The notes under the pieces were generated by a model, which worked only from the letters and a program-made list of their open reading frames with translations, did not search any database and had not been told where the DNA came from. DNA of 64,000 bases, from contig JARUPY010000292.1 of NCBI GenBank assembly GCA_029817715.1, positions 3,985,001 to 4,049,000 of the forward strand, in the 5' to 3' direction. Position numbers and translations under genes: made by a program. This DNA is from Melastoma dodecandrum (lineage: Eukaryota; Streptophyta; Magnoliopsida; Myrtales; Melastomataceae). Shown one piece after another: positions 33,977 to 41,718 of this stretch; the first letter of the stretch is position 1, and each line of letters opens with the position of its first letter.

Positions 33977-34273
33977 CTATTCGATCGCATCGCCCAGTCG
34001 AAACTGCAGTTTGGTCCGCAACGACCACGGCGCAGTCTGAGCTGGTGCCGCAGCGAAAGCGGGTCGTACGACGGACTTGGCCGTTCCCGTGGACGCGACG
34101 CCGAGGATCAACGCGAGGCTGCAGCAAGACATCCCGACGGCCACGCCGAAACGCCAGCGGCCGCCGCGTGGGCGAGGCAGGACCGAGAGGTCGCTCGGAT
34201 CACGCGCTACGGCACCGGCAAGGCGCGAGGCCGACGACCGCCCGTGACGTGCGGCTCGAACCAGTCGTGTCAT
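33977..34273 (-). CDS. Small hypothetical protein with one membrane segment
   Basis: 98 residues from ATG 34273. The N-terminal third is Arg-rich, then a hydrophobic stretch (FGVAVGMSCCSLALILGVAS, about residues 42-61) could be a membrane anchor or late signal peptide. It ends in a short polar tail. It follows the TadG-like gene in the same direction with a 43-bp gap, so it may belong to the same pilus-type unit. No family is recognised, and it could be a chance frame. Confidence 0.4.
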   Translation of the reverse strand: MTRLVRAARHGRSSASRLAGAVARDPSDLSVLPRPRGGRWRFGVAVGMSCCSLALILGVASTGTAKSVVRPAFAAAPAQTAPWSLRTKLQFRLGDAIE

Positions 34274-34316
34274 GGCGTAAGGCTCGCCTCAATCGACGCT
34301 TCGCACATCCGACGGT

Positions 34317-35648
34317 TCAATTCGTAATCTTGACCGAGGCGACCGCGGATGAGAACAGTTGAAGCATGGCGGCCGTGATGTCGCCGCCCGAGGCGACGGG
34401 AAAATACAGGCCGTCCGATGCGCAGGCCTTGAGCATCGGCCCGATCTGATTCTCGTAGGGCTTTACGTAGCTATTGTAGAAAGAATTATCATATATTGGT
34501 AGATATTGAGTGTAAATGATTCCGATGCGCACGTTCTTGGCCTTGAGCGCATTGCACGTCGAGGGGCTGAACGGACCGATGAAGCGGCTGCTGCTGATCT
34601 GAAAACCCGCGCTCTGGTTGGTGACGGTGCCGCCGGTATCCTCGACCCCGTCGGTCACGAAGAACAGGAACTGGGCCGGCGTGGCCGGCGTCAGACCGTT
34701 GCCGCTGGTCGGTATCGTCGTATTCATCTTGGCGATGGCGCGCTCATAATCGGTCTGGTTGTCGGACTGATTGTAATACGCGTAGGCGATGTCGATATTG
34801 GGTGTTGCAGCCTTGATCTGATTCAGATTGGCCGTCATCGCCTGGAGACGGGTTTGGGTCACGGAGTCGTTGAAGGTCCACATTTCCATCTGATACTGTT
34901 GCGCCAGGGTCATCGTCGCGTTGGCGCGATCGACGAGTGCCGAAACGGCGTCGCGCAGGACCTGGATTCGCAGTTTGATGTTGTTGTTCAGGGCGACGTG
35001 ATAGTAGTCGTTGAGGTTGTCGCCCGTCACCCTGCCCTGCGAGTCGAAGGTATGCAGATGGCAGGCGAAGGCACATTTATCCGGCGTGACGCGCTTCATA
35101 TTGGCGACGTCCGCGTCGGTCGCGGCCAGTCCCATCGACGGGGAATTGTCGAGCAGCAGATAGAAGTTGATGTATTGCATAATGTTACGGGACCCGGATG
35201 AGTACCCGCCGATCAGCATCGTCGGCATATTCAGAATGCCGCTGAAGGTGGTGTTCACCGTCGCCGTGTAGCTTGCAGAGACGCCGACGGTGGACGCGGT
35301 CACCGTTGGTATCGGGGTGAACGAGGTGACCGTCACCCCCGGCACTTTCGCGGCTTCGGTCCGGAATTGGGTTTCAAGACTGGTCAATGCAGCAGCGTCG
35401 ACGGTGTTGCTCTTCCGGCTGAGAATGGCGAGGACCGCCCCATCGACAGCGGTATCGAGCCGGGCCTTGGCGGCGTTGCGCCGGCCGTAATCGATCGCGG
35501 CGCCCGAGGCCGCGAGGATCGGGATCGCGGCGAGCGCGAAGGCGATCACGACCTGGCCGGATCTGGCCGCAGCGAAGCGGCGCAGGAGCGGGCGGGCGAG
35601 GACGGAGCGGACGCCTGACGCCCAGGCGGAGATGGGGCCGAGAGGCAT
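34317..35648 (-). CDS. TadG-like pilus assembly protein with vWA domain
   Basis: 443 residues. Near the N-terminus is the TadE/TadG leader and membrane segment (AARSGQVVIAFALAAIPILA) followed by DYGRRNAAKARLDTAVDGAVLAILS, the usual DUF4134/TadG opening. The rest, from about residue 160, is a von Willebrand A fold with the metal-site motif LLLDNSPSMG (D-x-S-x-S) and DGVEDTGG. Such proteins sit in the inner membrane with the bulk in the periplasm and take part in Flp/Tad pilus assembly or adhesion. It is third in a leftward run with two TadE-like proteins, 12 bp behind the second. Confidence 0.88.
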   Translation of the reverse strand: MPLGPISAWASGVRSVLARPLLRRFAAARSGQVVIAFALAAIPILAASGAAIDYGRRNAAKARLDTAVDGAVLAILSRKSNTVDAAALTSLETQFRTEAAKVPGVTVTSFTPIPTVTASTVGVSASYTATVNTTFSGILNMPTMLIGGYSSGSRNIMQYINFYLLLDNSPSMGLAATDADVANMKRVTPDKCAFACHLHTFDSQGRVTGDNLNDYYHVALNNNIKLRIQVLRDAVSALVDRANATMTLAQQYQMEMWTFNDSVTQTRLQAMTANLNQIKAATPNIDIAYAYYNQSDNQTDYERAIAKMNTTIPTSGNGLTPATPAQFLFFVTDGVEDTGGTVTNQSAGFQISSSRFIGPFSPSTCNALKAKNVRIGIIYTQYLPIYDNSFYNSYVKPYENQIGPMLKACASDGLYFPVASGGDITAAMLQLFSSAVASVKITN

Positions 35649-35660
35649 GCACGCGACTCC

Positions 35661-36266
35661 TCAGTAGACCGGGCACGCAGCGCCGCCGGGCATGACGATC
35701 TCGGTCGTCGTCCGTTCAGCCCAGGGGATCTGACGGGCGAAGGTCAGGCCGCCGGATCCGAAGATCAGCCGGTAGAGATTGCTGCCGACCAGCGGCGTGT
35801 AAGCCATCGATACCTCCGCGAGGATGTAGCGGGCCCCATCGAACTGATAGGCCGCGGGTGTCGTCGGCAGTCCATTGGTTCCATTCACCGTCAGCGCGGT
35901 GCGGGCGGTGGCGTTCTGCGCCCAACTTGAGCAGACCCCGCCGAAGAGGACGCCGTTGATCGATTCGACACCCATCGCGCTGACGATGATCTGCATGCCG
36001 GACGTATTGAGCGGACGCATGATCGCCGTGGAGGCCGTGGCGAGCGTCGCCATGTCGGACGCGGAAGGACTGGGGTTGTCCGCGCGACCGGACAGGTCGG
36101 CCAGGGTGCGGGCGAATTGCGTCAGCTTGCGGTTCATGTCGACGACGCGCGTCAGTTCGACCGTGCCGAAGTAGGCGGTCACCAGGATCGGCAGGATCAG
36201 AGCGAACTCCAGGGCCGCGATGCCGCTGCGGTCGGATCGAAAACGCCTGGAAAGCTGCGCGATCAT
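35661..36266 (-). CDS. TadE-like pseudopilin-type membrane protein
   Basis: 201 residues from ATG 36266; the open frame upstream belongs to a shadow of the preceding gene. It opens RFRSDRSGIAALEFALILPI, the standard TadE signature of a prepilin-like leader with an invariant Glu beside one membrane helix. A periplasmic domain of about 160 residues follows with two Cys near its ends (GVCSSW, AACPVY) that could pair. Its ATG overlaps the stop of the upstream TadE-like gene by 4 bp (ATGA), showing translational coupling. It acts with the TadG-like protein in a minor-pilin or assembly role. Confidence 0.88.
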   Translation of the reverse strand: MIAQLSRRFRSDRSGIAALEFALILPILVTAYFGTVELTRVVDMNRKLTQFARTLADLSGRADNPSPSASDMATLATASTAIMRPLNTSGMQIIVSAMGVESINGVLFGGVCSSWAQNATARTALTVNGTNGLPTTPAAYQFDGARYILAEVSMAYTPLVGSNLYRLIFGSGGLTFARQIPWAERTTTEIVMPGGAACPVY

Positions 36267-36898
36267 GAGCAAACGGAGCCCGTCGAGTAGGGTTCGACCT
36301 TGAACACGGTCGCCGCCTGGATCACGCGGCGGCGGTTCGGGAGGGTCGCCACCTGAGCACCGAGGAGAGGGAAGAACACCGGGATGTCGACGGCCGCCTG
36401 CACGACCACGATCGCCGATCCGCCGGCGCACGCGTAGGTGCCGAAGTTGGCGTTCCAATCGTTGACGCCGCTCGCATTGATCGCGGTCGGCGAGACCGCG
36501 GTGGCGGACGCGAAATTCGTCGCCTGACCGAGATTCACGCGCACATTGGCGCAGGTGAAAATCGTCGTGCGTGGCGACCCGTCCGGACGCGTGCAGAGCG
36601 CGGTCCTGAAATTCCTGATCAGCGTCGCCTGATCGGTGATACCGGCATTCGCAGTCTGAAACTTGCCCGTATAGATCTGTCGCCCGGCTTCCACGACGGC
36701 TTGCTGCAGGATTTCCTGCTCCCACGAGACGAGCCCGTTTTCCAGGATCGCGCAGAGCAAGGCGATAAACGGAATTGCGACGAGCCCGAACTCGACCGCC
36801 GTCGCGCCACCCTGCGCGCGCCCGAAGCGTTTGAGCGGCGAGCCGGGATCGGATCTACGGCCGACCAGAGAGCGATATGTCTGCGGGATGCGGATCAT
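36263..36898 (-). CDS. TadE-like protein, first gene of the unit
   Basis: About 211 residues from ATG 36898 (MIRIPQTYRSLVG); a longer frame to 36955 exists but gives an unlikely N-terminus. The TadE motif AQGGATAVEFGLVAIPFIAL is followed by one membrane helix and a periplasmic domain with Cys residues in TALCTRP, FTCANVR, TYACAGG and a terminal VCS. The product is probably processed or assembled with Tad pilus components in the inner membrane. No tad ATPase, secretin or prepilin peptidase gene lies in the window, so this is a satellite cluster. Confidence 0.85.
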   Translation of the reverse strand: MIRIPQTYRSLVGRRSDPGSPLKRFGRAQGGATAVEFGLVAIPFIALLCAILENGLVSWEQEILQQAVVEAGRQIYTGKFQTANAGITDQATLIRNFRTALCTRPDGSPRTTIFTCANVRVNLGQATNFASATAVSPTAINASGVNDWNANFGTYACAGGSAIVVVQAAVDIPVFFPLLGAQVATLPNRRRVIQAATVFKVEPYSTGSVCS

Positions 36899-37943
36899 CG
36901 TGGCCCGATTGCGGAGACAGGACTGGGAACCGTAGGCTTCACATTCTTCCTGCATGAACCCGGTGTCGGAGTGCGGGTCGCCGTCGGAGCGCGTCGTTTC
37001 GAGGATCGATCAGCGATGCTGGCCGCGGGCCTCCATCGAGCTGTGGCGGATGACAGCCAACAGGCTCAGGTCTGCGGTCAGAACGCCGCCGCCCAGTCGG
37101 AACCGGATCGACGCCTTCGCGTGGACGTTCGCACCGGATGTGGGCTTCGTGCCGCTCTTGCCTACTCCGGGCCGCCATCGCCTGACTGCGATCGGGCAAT
37201 CCTTCGGCCTACAGGGTTAAAAACCGGCTAAAATAGCGAAGTCCGCTCTGGTACATCCGCCGGTGTAAGCCCATTTTTCAATCGATGCCAATCATCGCTC
37301 CTGACGACAGGGCATGTATATCCAGGGTTGTGCTTTGCGTTTCGTCATTCTGCCGCCGAAGTCTGTTGTGCGGGCGGCGCAAAATCGATCGCGGCCGTCC
37401 ACGCGGATGCTCCGAGGGAGCGCCGAAGCGACGACGGTGGAACCTGGACTGCGCCGAAAATTTTTGGGCGCTGGCGATGCCATCCCTCGTTGTTCTCCGG
37501 GGCACCGGCGCCAGACGATCCGGTTCTGCGACCGCCGTCGAGCCCGCAATCTGCAGCGTGACGAGGAGACAGGAATTATCCGGCCAGAAATCTTTGCCAT
37601 AAGGTCCCATAATATTGAAAATTCGCCTTTTTACCCGTATTTTTGGAGATTTGCGATTTAATATTGACGAAAAATGCAGTAATATAGTTCACAAACAATT
37701 CCTGCGGATTTTAATCTCAAGCATTCGTCTATTCCATCTGATTTTATCTGGATGGCTGCACGAGAGATGGAAGACCGCCGATCCACATACCATTTTAGTG
37801 CTCAAAATTTGAAATGGCGACAATTATATCTGGTTAAAAATGCCGATATAGACATCGGTAAGGGATGTATTAACCATCCTGTAGGAAACTCGGCTCTCAG
37901 AACGGTAAACAACTCTTGGTTGTATGCGAGGGATGCTGTTGTG
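36899..37943. other. Long gap before the coiled-coil genes
   Basis: About 1.05 kb. No frame shows family resemblance. GC is high to about 37600, then the DNA becomes AT-rich (37600-37960), typical of promoter or transferred DNA. A CtrA-like site oriented toward the TadE genes lies at 37216-37231. The frame of the next gene is open back to 37752, so a longer protein is possible. Confidence 0.4.
37216..37231 (-). promoter_or_regulatory. Possible CtrA-like box upstream of the TadE/TadG genes
   Basis: Read leftward it is TTAG-CCGGTTT-TTAAC, one mismatch from TTAA-N7-TTAAC, with a perfect second half-site. It is about 320 bp before the first TadE-like gene, further than usual. CtrA control of Tad/Flp pilin genes is established in Caulobacter, which makes the site plausible but not proven. 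Confidence 0.35.
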
Positions 37944-38408
37944 ATGTCGGCGAGTTCCGTTGAGCATCTTCGATTGGATGGAAATCCGGGTCCGGCGCTT
38001 CCTGAAGCCGCGGCCGATGCTGAATGCACGCACCGGCGCGCGCTCAAGGTCGTGGATCCCATCGCACTTGTCGGGAGACAATCCGCCTTCATCGACAGCG
38101 ACTTCGTCGGTCTGATCGATCAGCTTCAAGGGGCGGGCCATCATGTCCGGCAGCTCGAAGAGAGGATCAAGAACTTCCAGCAGGCTCATGAAACCCGTGA
38201 ACGCTCACAGGAGGAGTTGAAGCTCGCGATGGATCGGGCGTCGAAGGCGGAAGCCAGAGCGCTCGAAGCGGACGCCCGAGCGGCCGCCCAGACAAAGATC
38301 TTTGAAGAACGTCTGATCGCCGCAGAAGAACGGGCATGCAAAGCGGAACAGTGGCTGTCCTACATCAAGCAAGCCATCCGTAGCGAATTCCGCGACGTTC
38401 CGATGTAA
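37944..38408 (+). CDS. Hypothetical coiled-coil protein A
   Basis: 154 residues from ATG 37944, which has GAGGG about 12 bases upstream; the frame is open to 37752 but that part is AT-rich and reads unlike protein. Residues about 55-145 form one long Ala/Glu/Arg/Gln heptad region (RASKAEARALEADARAAAQT), a coiled coil. No membrane segment, signal or known domain is seen. The gene ends 9 bp before coiled-coil gene B, which has a similar KAE/RAE-rich heptad pattern, so the two products may associate. Confidence 0.6.
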   Translation: MSASSVEHLRLDGNPGPALPEAAADAECTHRRALKVVDPIALVGRQSAFIDSDFVGLIDQLQGAGHHVRQLEERIKNFQQAHETRERSQEELKLAMDRASKAEARALEADARAAAQTKIFEERLIAAEERACKAEQWLSYIKQAIRSEFRDVPM

Positions 38409-38417
38409 GGCCGGTTC

Positions 38418-38879
38418 ATGAGTGCTTCCTGTCTCCTGTCGGTCCAGAAGCCCGATCCCGACCTCAGTTTCGAGACGGGATCCGAAGAGCCGGACGCGCA
38501 AAATCGCGAGATCCTTGATCTGATTCGGGGTAAGGCTGCGTCCGCGCGCGATTTCTATCGACGCACGCATGCCATCGTTCAGGAAGCGCAACGGCTGATC
38601 GAGCAGGCGAGTGCCAGAGCGAAAGCCGCCGAGACGCGCGCGCACCAGAGCGAGGCCGCTCTGAAAGGCGCCGAAGCGCGCGCCAGTCGCGCCGAAGCCA
38701 GGATCGTCCAGCTCACGGCGCAGTTGGCGACTATCGAGCGCGGCGAGCGTGCGCACGCGGCAAGGGATGTCGGCCAGATCGCGGCGACGATGCGGCGCGT
38801 CCGGCCGACTCTACCGATCCGCGGAACAGAAAGCCCGCCCGCACGCACGGCGTCACGGAAGATCTGGCCATTCCGGTAG
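38418..38879 (+). CDS. Hypothetical coiled-coil protein B
   Basis: 153 residues. A polar N-terminus is followed by a continuous heptad stretch (about 45-115: SARAKAAETRAHQSEAALKG, ARASRAEARIVQLTAQLATI) and a basic, Pro-rich tail ending KIWPFR. It is probably cytoplasmic. It shares with its upstream neighbour the pattern of repeated AEAR/KAE blocks and an operon spacing of 9 bp. Function unknown; a scaffold or polar-organising role would be a guess. Confidence 0.6.
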   Translation: MSASCLLSVQKPDPDLSFETGSEEPDAQNREILDLIRGKAASARDFYRRTHAIVQEAQRLIEQASARAKAAETRAHQSEAALKGAEARASRAEARIVQLTAQLATIERGERAHAARDVGQIAATMRRVRPTLPIRGTESPPARTASRKIWPFR

Positions 38880-39280
38880 GGCACGGATCGCCCGTCTGCC
38901 ACCCACGCAACTGAGCGACCGGCGACCGCGACGCCGCCGGCGGCGCGGAGGCCCCTGACGGGCAGCGCGCGGCCGTTCGGCGCGCTGGCTGTCCTTGCGT
39001 TCGCGGGCGAAGCGGCGGAACCGAGCCATCGGGAACAAGGCGCCCCGCCGGCCGCTGCCCTGGCCTCCCATCGATAGGTCGCGAACGGGCTATGCGGTGC
39101 GCCCGGCCGATGCGAGAGATTAATCCGGACCGTTACCGCCGCGGGAGCGGTTTGGAGGCGCGGGATGTATCGCCGTAACACCGGGCGTTTCATCCGCGTG
39201 CGCGGGAGCACTGCCGACGGTTGTAGCTCGTGAGAGGTTGTCGAGACACCGAGAGATCAATCCCCTCGAGGGAGGCTGAC
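38880..39280. other. Gap between coiled-coil and small gene
   Basis: About 400 bp of GC-rich sequence with only shadow frames and no clear RNA or terminator. Confidence 0.4.
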
Positions 39281-39490
39281 ATGTCCGAAGGCGCTGCGAT
39301 CCGGGAAACGATCCGTCTCGACGAAGGGGACGTGGTTGTTCTCCTTCCGGGCAACCTGTCCCCGACGAGCATCAGCCTGCTCCAAGCCAAGCCCAACGGG
39401 CTCGCCGCAGACTTGAACGCCCGTTGTCTGGAGGAGAGCCGCTCCACCTTATCGGGATTGGCCGGCCTGGCTGCCTATCTCGCCAATTGA
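39281..39490 (+). CDS. Small hypothetical protein, 69 residues
   Basis: The ATG at 39281 follows an excellent site, GAGGGAGGCTGAC. The product is short and acidic, with a hydrophobic core (GDVVVLLPGNLSPTSISLLQ) and ends LAGLAAYLAN. No known domain is recognised. The good ribosome site and balanced composition favour a real gene. Confidence 0.55.
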   Translation: MSEGAAIRETIRLDEGDVVVLLPGNLSPTSISLLQAKPNGLAADLNARCLEESRSTLSGLAGLAAYLAN

Positions 39491-40226
39491 GCGGAGGGGC
39501 TGACCTTCCGGCGTTGACCGAAACATCGCGCGCGATCGCCGGCGACGCATATCGGGTCCGACAGCGGAACCGCGGCCTTGGCCAGCGCGCACTCCAATAC
39601 CGCGGCATCGGCTTGCCGCGTCTCATCGTTCTGCCGACCGGATTGCATCGTGGCCGCGGAGCGGCATGATGATCGTGGTGCCGCAAGGGAGATTCGAACC
39701 CCCGACCCCCTCATTACGAATTCGCGGGCGCAGTCTCGGATCGGATTGCAGGCTGTTGGATTGCGGTGGAAAGCGTGAACTACATCAACAGGTCAAATTT
39801 GTAAGCTGTTGAAACGGGTCCGAGCCTGTCGGCTGCCCCTGCCCTACTATGCCACTTCCAAAATGATGTCCGAAACCGGAGCGCGACCGCGAAAGCGCGT
39901 CCTGCTGTTCCGTTACCCGGCGACGCCCGCGCTGCCCACTCCGGTTGGCGAACGACGGGGTTTGATCCTGCTCCTCGAATGTCTGCTCTGAGAGGCCTAG
40001 AGGCACTAAGCACGACCGGGATTGGCCGAAAGCCGAACGGCCGCTTCGGAGTGGACCTGCCGGAAAAGCGGACGGCCTCCCACCGACCCAACGCAGTCGT
40101 ATTCGAACGGTCGCGAAGCGCCGGGAAGCAGACATCAGTTCCGCCACGCAACGCTCAGGGCGCCCATCTCGGTCGCTGGTCAACGCTTGCATGGCCTTGG
40201 AGGCGATCGTCGCTGCGCACGCCAGC
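39491..40226. other. Gap holding the tRNA-Thr fragment
   Basis: About 736 bp between the 69-residue gene and the TetR gene. The only recognisable element is the tRNA 3' fragment at 39676-39722. No integrase remnant or repeat is seen. Confidence 0.5.
39676..39722 (-). other. 3' fragment of tRNA-Thr(CGT), likely attachment site
   Basis: Read leftward the stretch holds a Thr anticodon loop TTCGTAA, the strand TGAGG, a variable loop, a T-arm GGGGG-TTCGAAT-CTCCC, the acceptor strand TTGCGGC, discriminator A and CCA. The 5' half is absent: the bases before the loop (GCGAA) cannot pair with TGAGG, and no D-arm follows. Identity therefore starts at the anticodon loop, where tyrosine recombinases often cross over. 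This fits an attR-type scar. By the usual geometry the inserted DNA would lie to the right of it, with the intact tRNA beyond the right edge. Confidence 0.7.
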
Positions 40227-40808
40227 TCAATCGCCTGTTAGATGGGCTTCGTCCAAGCAGGCCGTGAGCAATTCGCTCCGCAATTGCCCCTCGCCGACTC
40301 CACGTGCCACGACCACGGCGCCGACCATCATCGCCAGCCGACGCATCGCCGCGGCTCGCGCTTCCAACGTGCCCATCCCGACCGGAGCGGCGGTCGAGAC
40401 GTGCTCGATCAGAGCCTCAATCCCCTGCGCAAAGGCGGAGGTTACGCCCTCCGCTTCGCGACCCGCATCGGAGCCGAGAGCCGCGGCCGGGCAGCCGAGC
40501 CCGGGATGCGTGACATGCCCCTCTGACAGGTACTCGTCGACGTACGCGTGGAGCGCCGCCTGCGGACCACCCGTCTCGCGCCGCTGCGCAAAGCGTTCGG
40601 CATGGGTGGCGAAGGCCGATGCGATTGCGGCCGCCACCAGATCCGCCTTCGTGCGGAAGTGCTTGTAGAAGCCGCCGTGGGTCATCCCGGCGGCGGACAT
40701 CACGTCTGCGATGCTCGTCGCTTCGATCCCCCGCTCCCGCATCAAGCGAGATGCCTCCGCGATGATGCGGACACGGCTGGCGGCGGCCGCCTCCTTCGAC
40801 ACGCGCAT
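40227..40808 (-). CDS. TetR-family repressor
   Basis: 193 residues from ATG 40808, which has GAGGAGG six bases upstream. The N-terminal helix-turn-helix is typical: RVRIIAEASRLMRERGIEAT, SIADVMSAAGMTHGGFYKHF. The ligand domain carries LGCPAAALGSDAGRE, common in TetR regulators of the TetR_C_16 or AcrR-like branch. It is divergent from the short-chain dehydrogenase gene and likely represses it and itself through the dyads at 40843-40886. The ligand is unknown. Confidence 0.92.
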   Translation of the reverse strand: MRVSKEAAAASRVRIIAEASRLMRERGIEATSIADVMSAAGMTHGGFYKHFRTKADLVAAAIASAFATHAERFAQRRETGGPQAALHAYVDEYLSEGHVTHPGLGCPAAALGSDAGREAEGVTSAFAQGIEALIEHVSTAAPVGMGTLEARAAAMRRLAMMVGAVVVARGVGEGQLRSELLTACLDEAHLTGD

Positions 40809-40842
40809 CCACGATCCTCCTCGCAAACTCCCGTTGACATTT

Positions 40843-40886
40843 AGATGATCGATGACATCCTAGCAAATGGATGTTGATCGACATCT
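40843..40886. promoter_or_regulatory. Paired operator dyads between TetR and SDR genes
   Basis: Two related 18-bp elements, AGATGATCGATGACATCC (40843-40860) and GGATGTTGATCGACATCT (40869-40886), are inverted copies of each other. The second is itself a 14-of-16 palindrome, GATGTTGATCGACATC. Their place between divergent starts suits two TetR dimers. A TTGACA at 40834 may be a -35 element of the rightward promoter, but no good -10 lies 17 bp on. Confidence 0.65.
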
Positions 40887-40908
40887 TATCGAGTCGACGG
40901 AGTGGCGC

Positions 40909-41718
40909 ATGGGCCAGCCAGCACGATCAAACCCCGCGTCGCGGCTGCGCGAACGCTATGGACCGGCGGCTCTCGTGACTGGTGCTTCCGACGGCATCGG
41001 GAGGGCGTTCGCCAGGAAACTGGCGGGGGCCGGCTTCGACCTCGTTCTCGTCGCCCGGCGCGAAGCGACTTTGACGCAGCTGGCAGAAGAGCTGCGGCAG
41101 CGGCATGGGGCCCGTGTCGAGGTGCATCTGGCCGACCTGTCCGATCCTGCGCAGATCGACGCCGTCGCGCGGGCGGCTGCGGATTGGGATGTCGGCCTTC
41201 TCGTGGCCGCCGCCGGCTTCGGTACCTCGGGCGCGTTCGTCGACGGCGACCGCGAGGCCGAGCTCAACATGATCGACGTGAACTGCCGCGCCCTGGCGCA
41301 ACTCACGCACGTCTTCGCCCAGAGCATGGTCAAACGCGGGCGCGGCGGGCTGGTGCTGATGAGTTCGCTCGTCGCTTTTCAGGGCGTGCCGGGCGCGGCC
41401 AATTACGCCGCCACGAAGGCATTCGTTCAGACGCTGGCGGAAGGGCTGCATGCCGAATTACGACCGCGCGGCATCGACGTGCTGGCCTCCGCTCCCGGTC
41501 CGGTGATGAGCGGGTTCGGCCGCCGCGCCGCGATGCGGATCACCTCGGGTCAGTCGCCCGAAGAGGTGGCCGACCAGAGCCTGAAAGCTCTTGGACGGCA
41601 CGCGACGGTACGGCCGGGCTTGCTTTCAAAGATCCTGGAAGCATCGCTGAAACCCCTGCCACGCGCGGGCCGCGTGTGGATGATGGGTCGGGTCATGGCC
41701 GGGATGACTGCGCGATGA
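40909..41718 (+). CDS. Short-chain dehydrogenase/reductase
   Basis: 269 residues from ATG 40909, with GGAG seven bases upstream; ATG 40867 is an alternative inside the operator region. The Rossmann motif is TGASDGIGRAFARKLA, the catalytic set is Ser in LVLMSSLVAFQ with YAATK (Tyr and Lys), and the C-terminal part has VLASAPGPVMSGF. It is an NAD(P)-dependent oxidoreductase of the DltE/YqjQ-like classical SDR group acting on an unknown, perhaps lipid-like, alcohol or ketone. Its stop overlaps the start of the iron-sulfur/SCP2 gene (ATGA). Confidence 0.92.
   Translation: MGQPARSNPASRLRERYGPAALVTGASDGIGRAFARKLAGAGFDLVLVARREATLTQLAEELRQRHGARVEVHLADLSDPAQIDAVARAAADWDVGLLVAAAGFGTSGAFVDGDREAELNMIDVNCRALAQLTHVFAQSMVKRGRGGLVLMSSLVAFQGVPGAANYAATKAFVQTLAEGLHAELRPRGIDVLASAPGPVMSGFGRRAAMRITSGQSPEEVADQSLKALGRHATVRPGLLSKILEASLKPLPRAGRVWMMGRVMAGMTAR

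Noticed and set aside
39676..39780. A complete tRNA gene.
   Set aside because: The 5' acceptor strand, D-arm and 5' anticodon strand are missing, so it is a fragment only.
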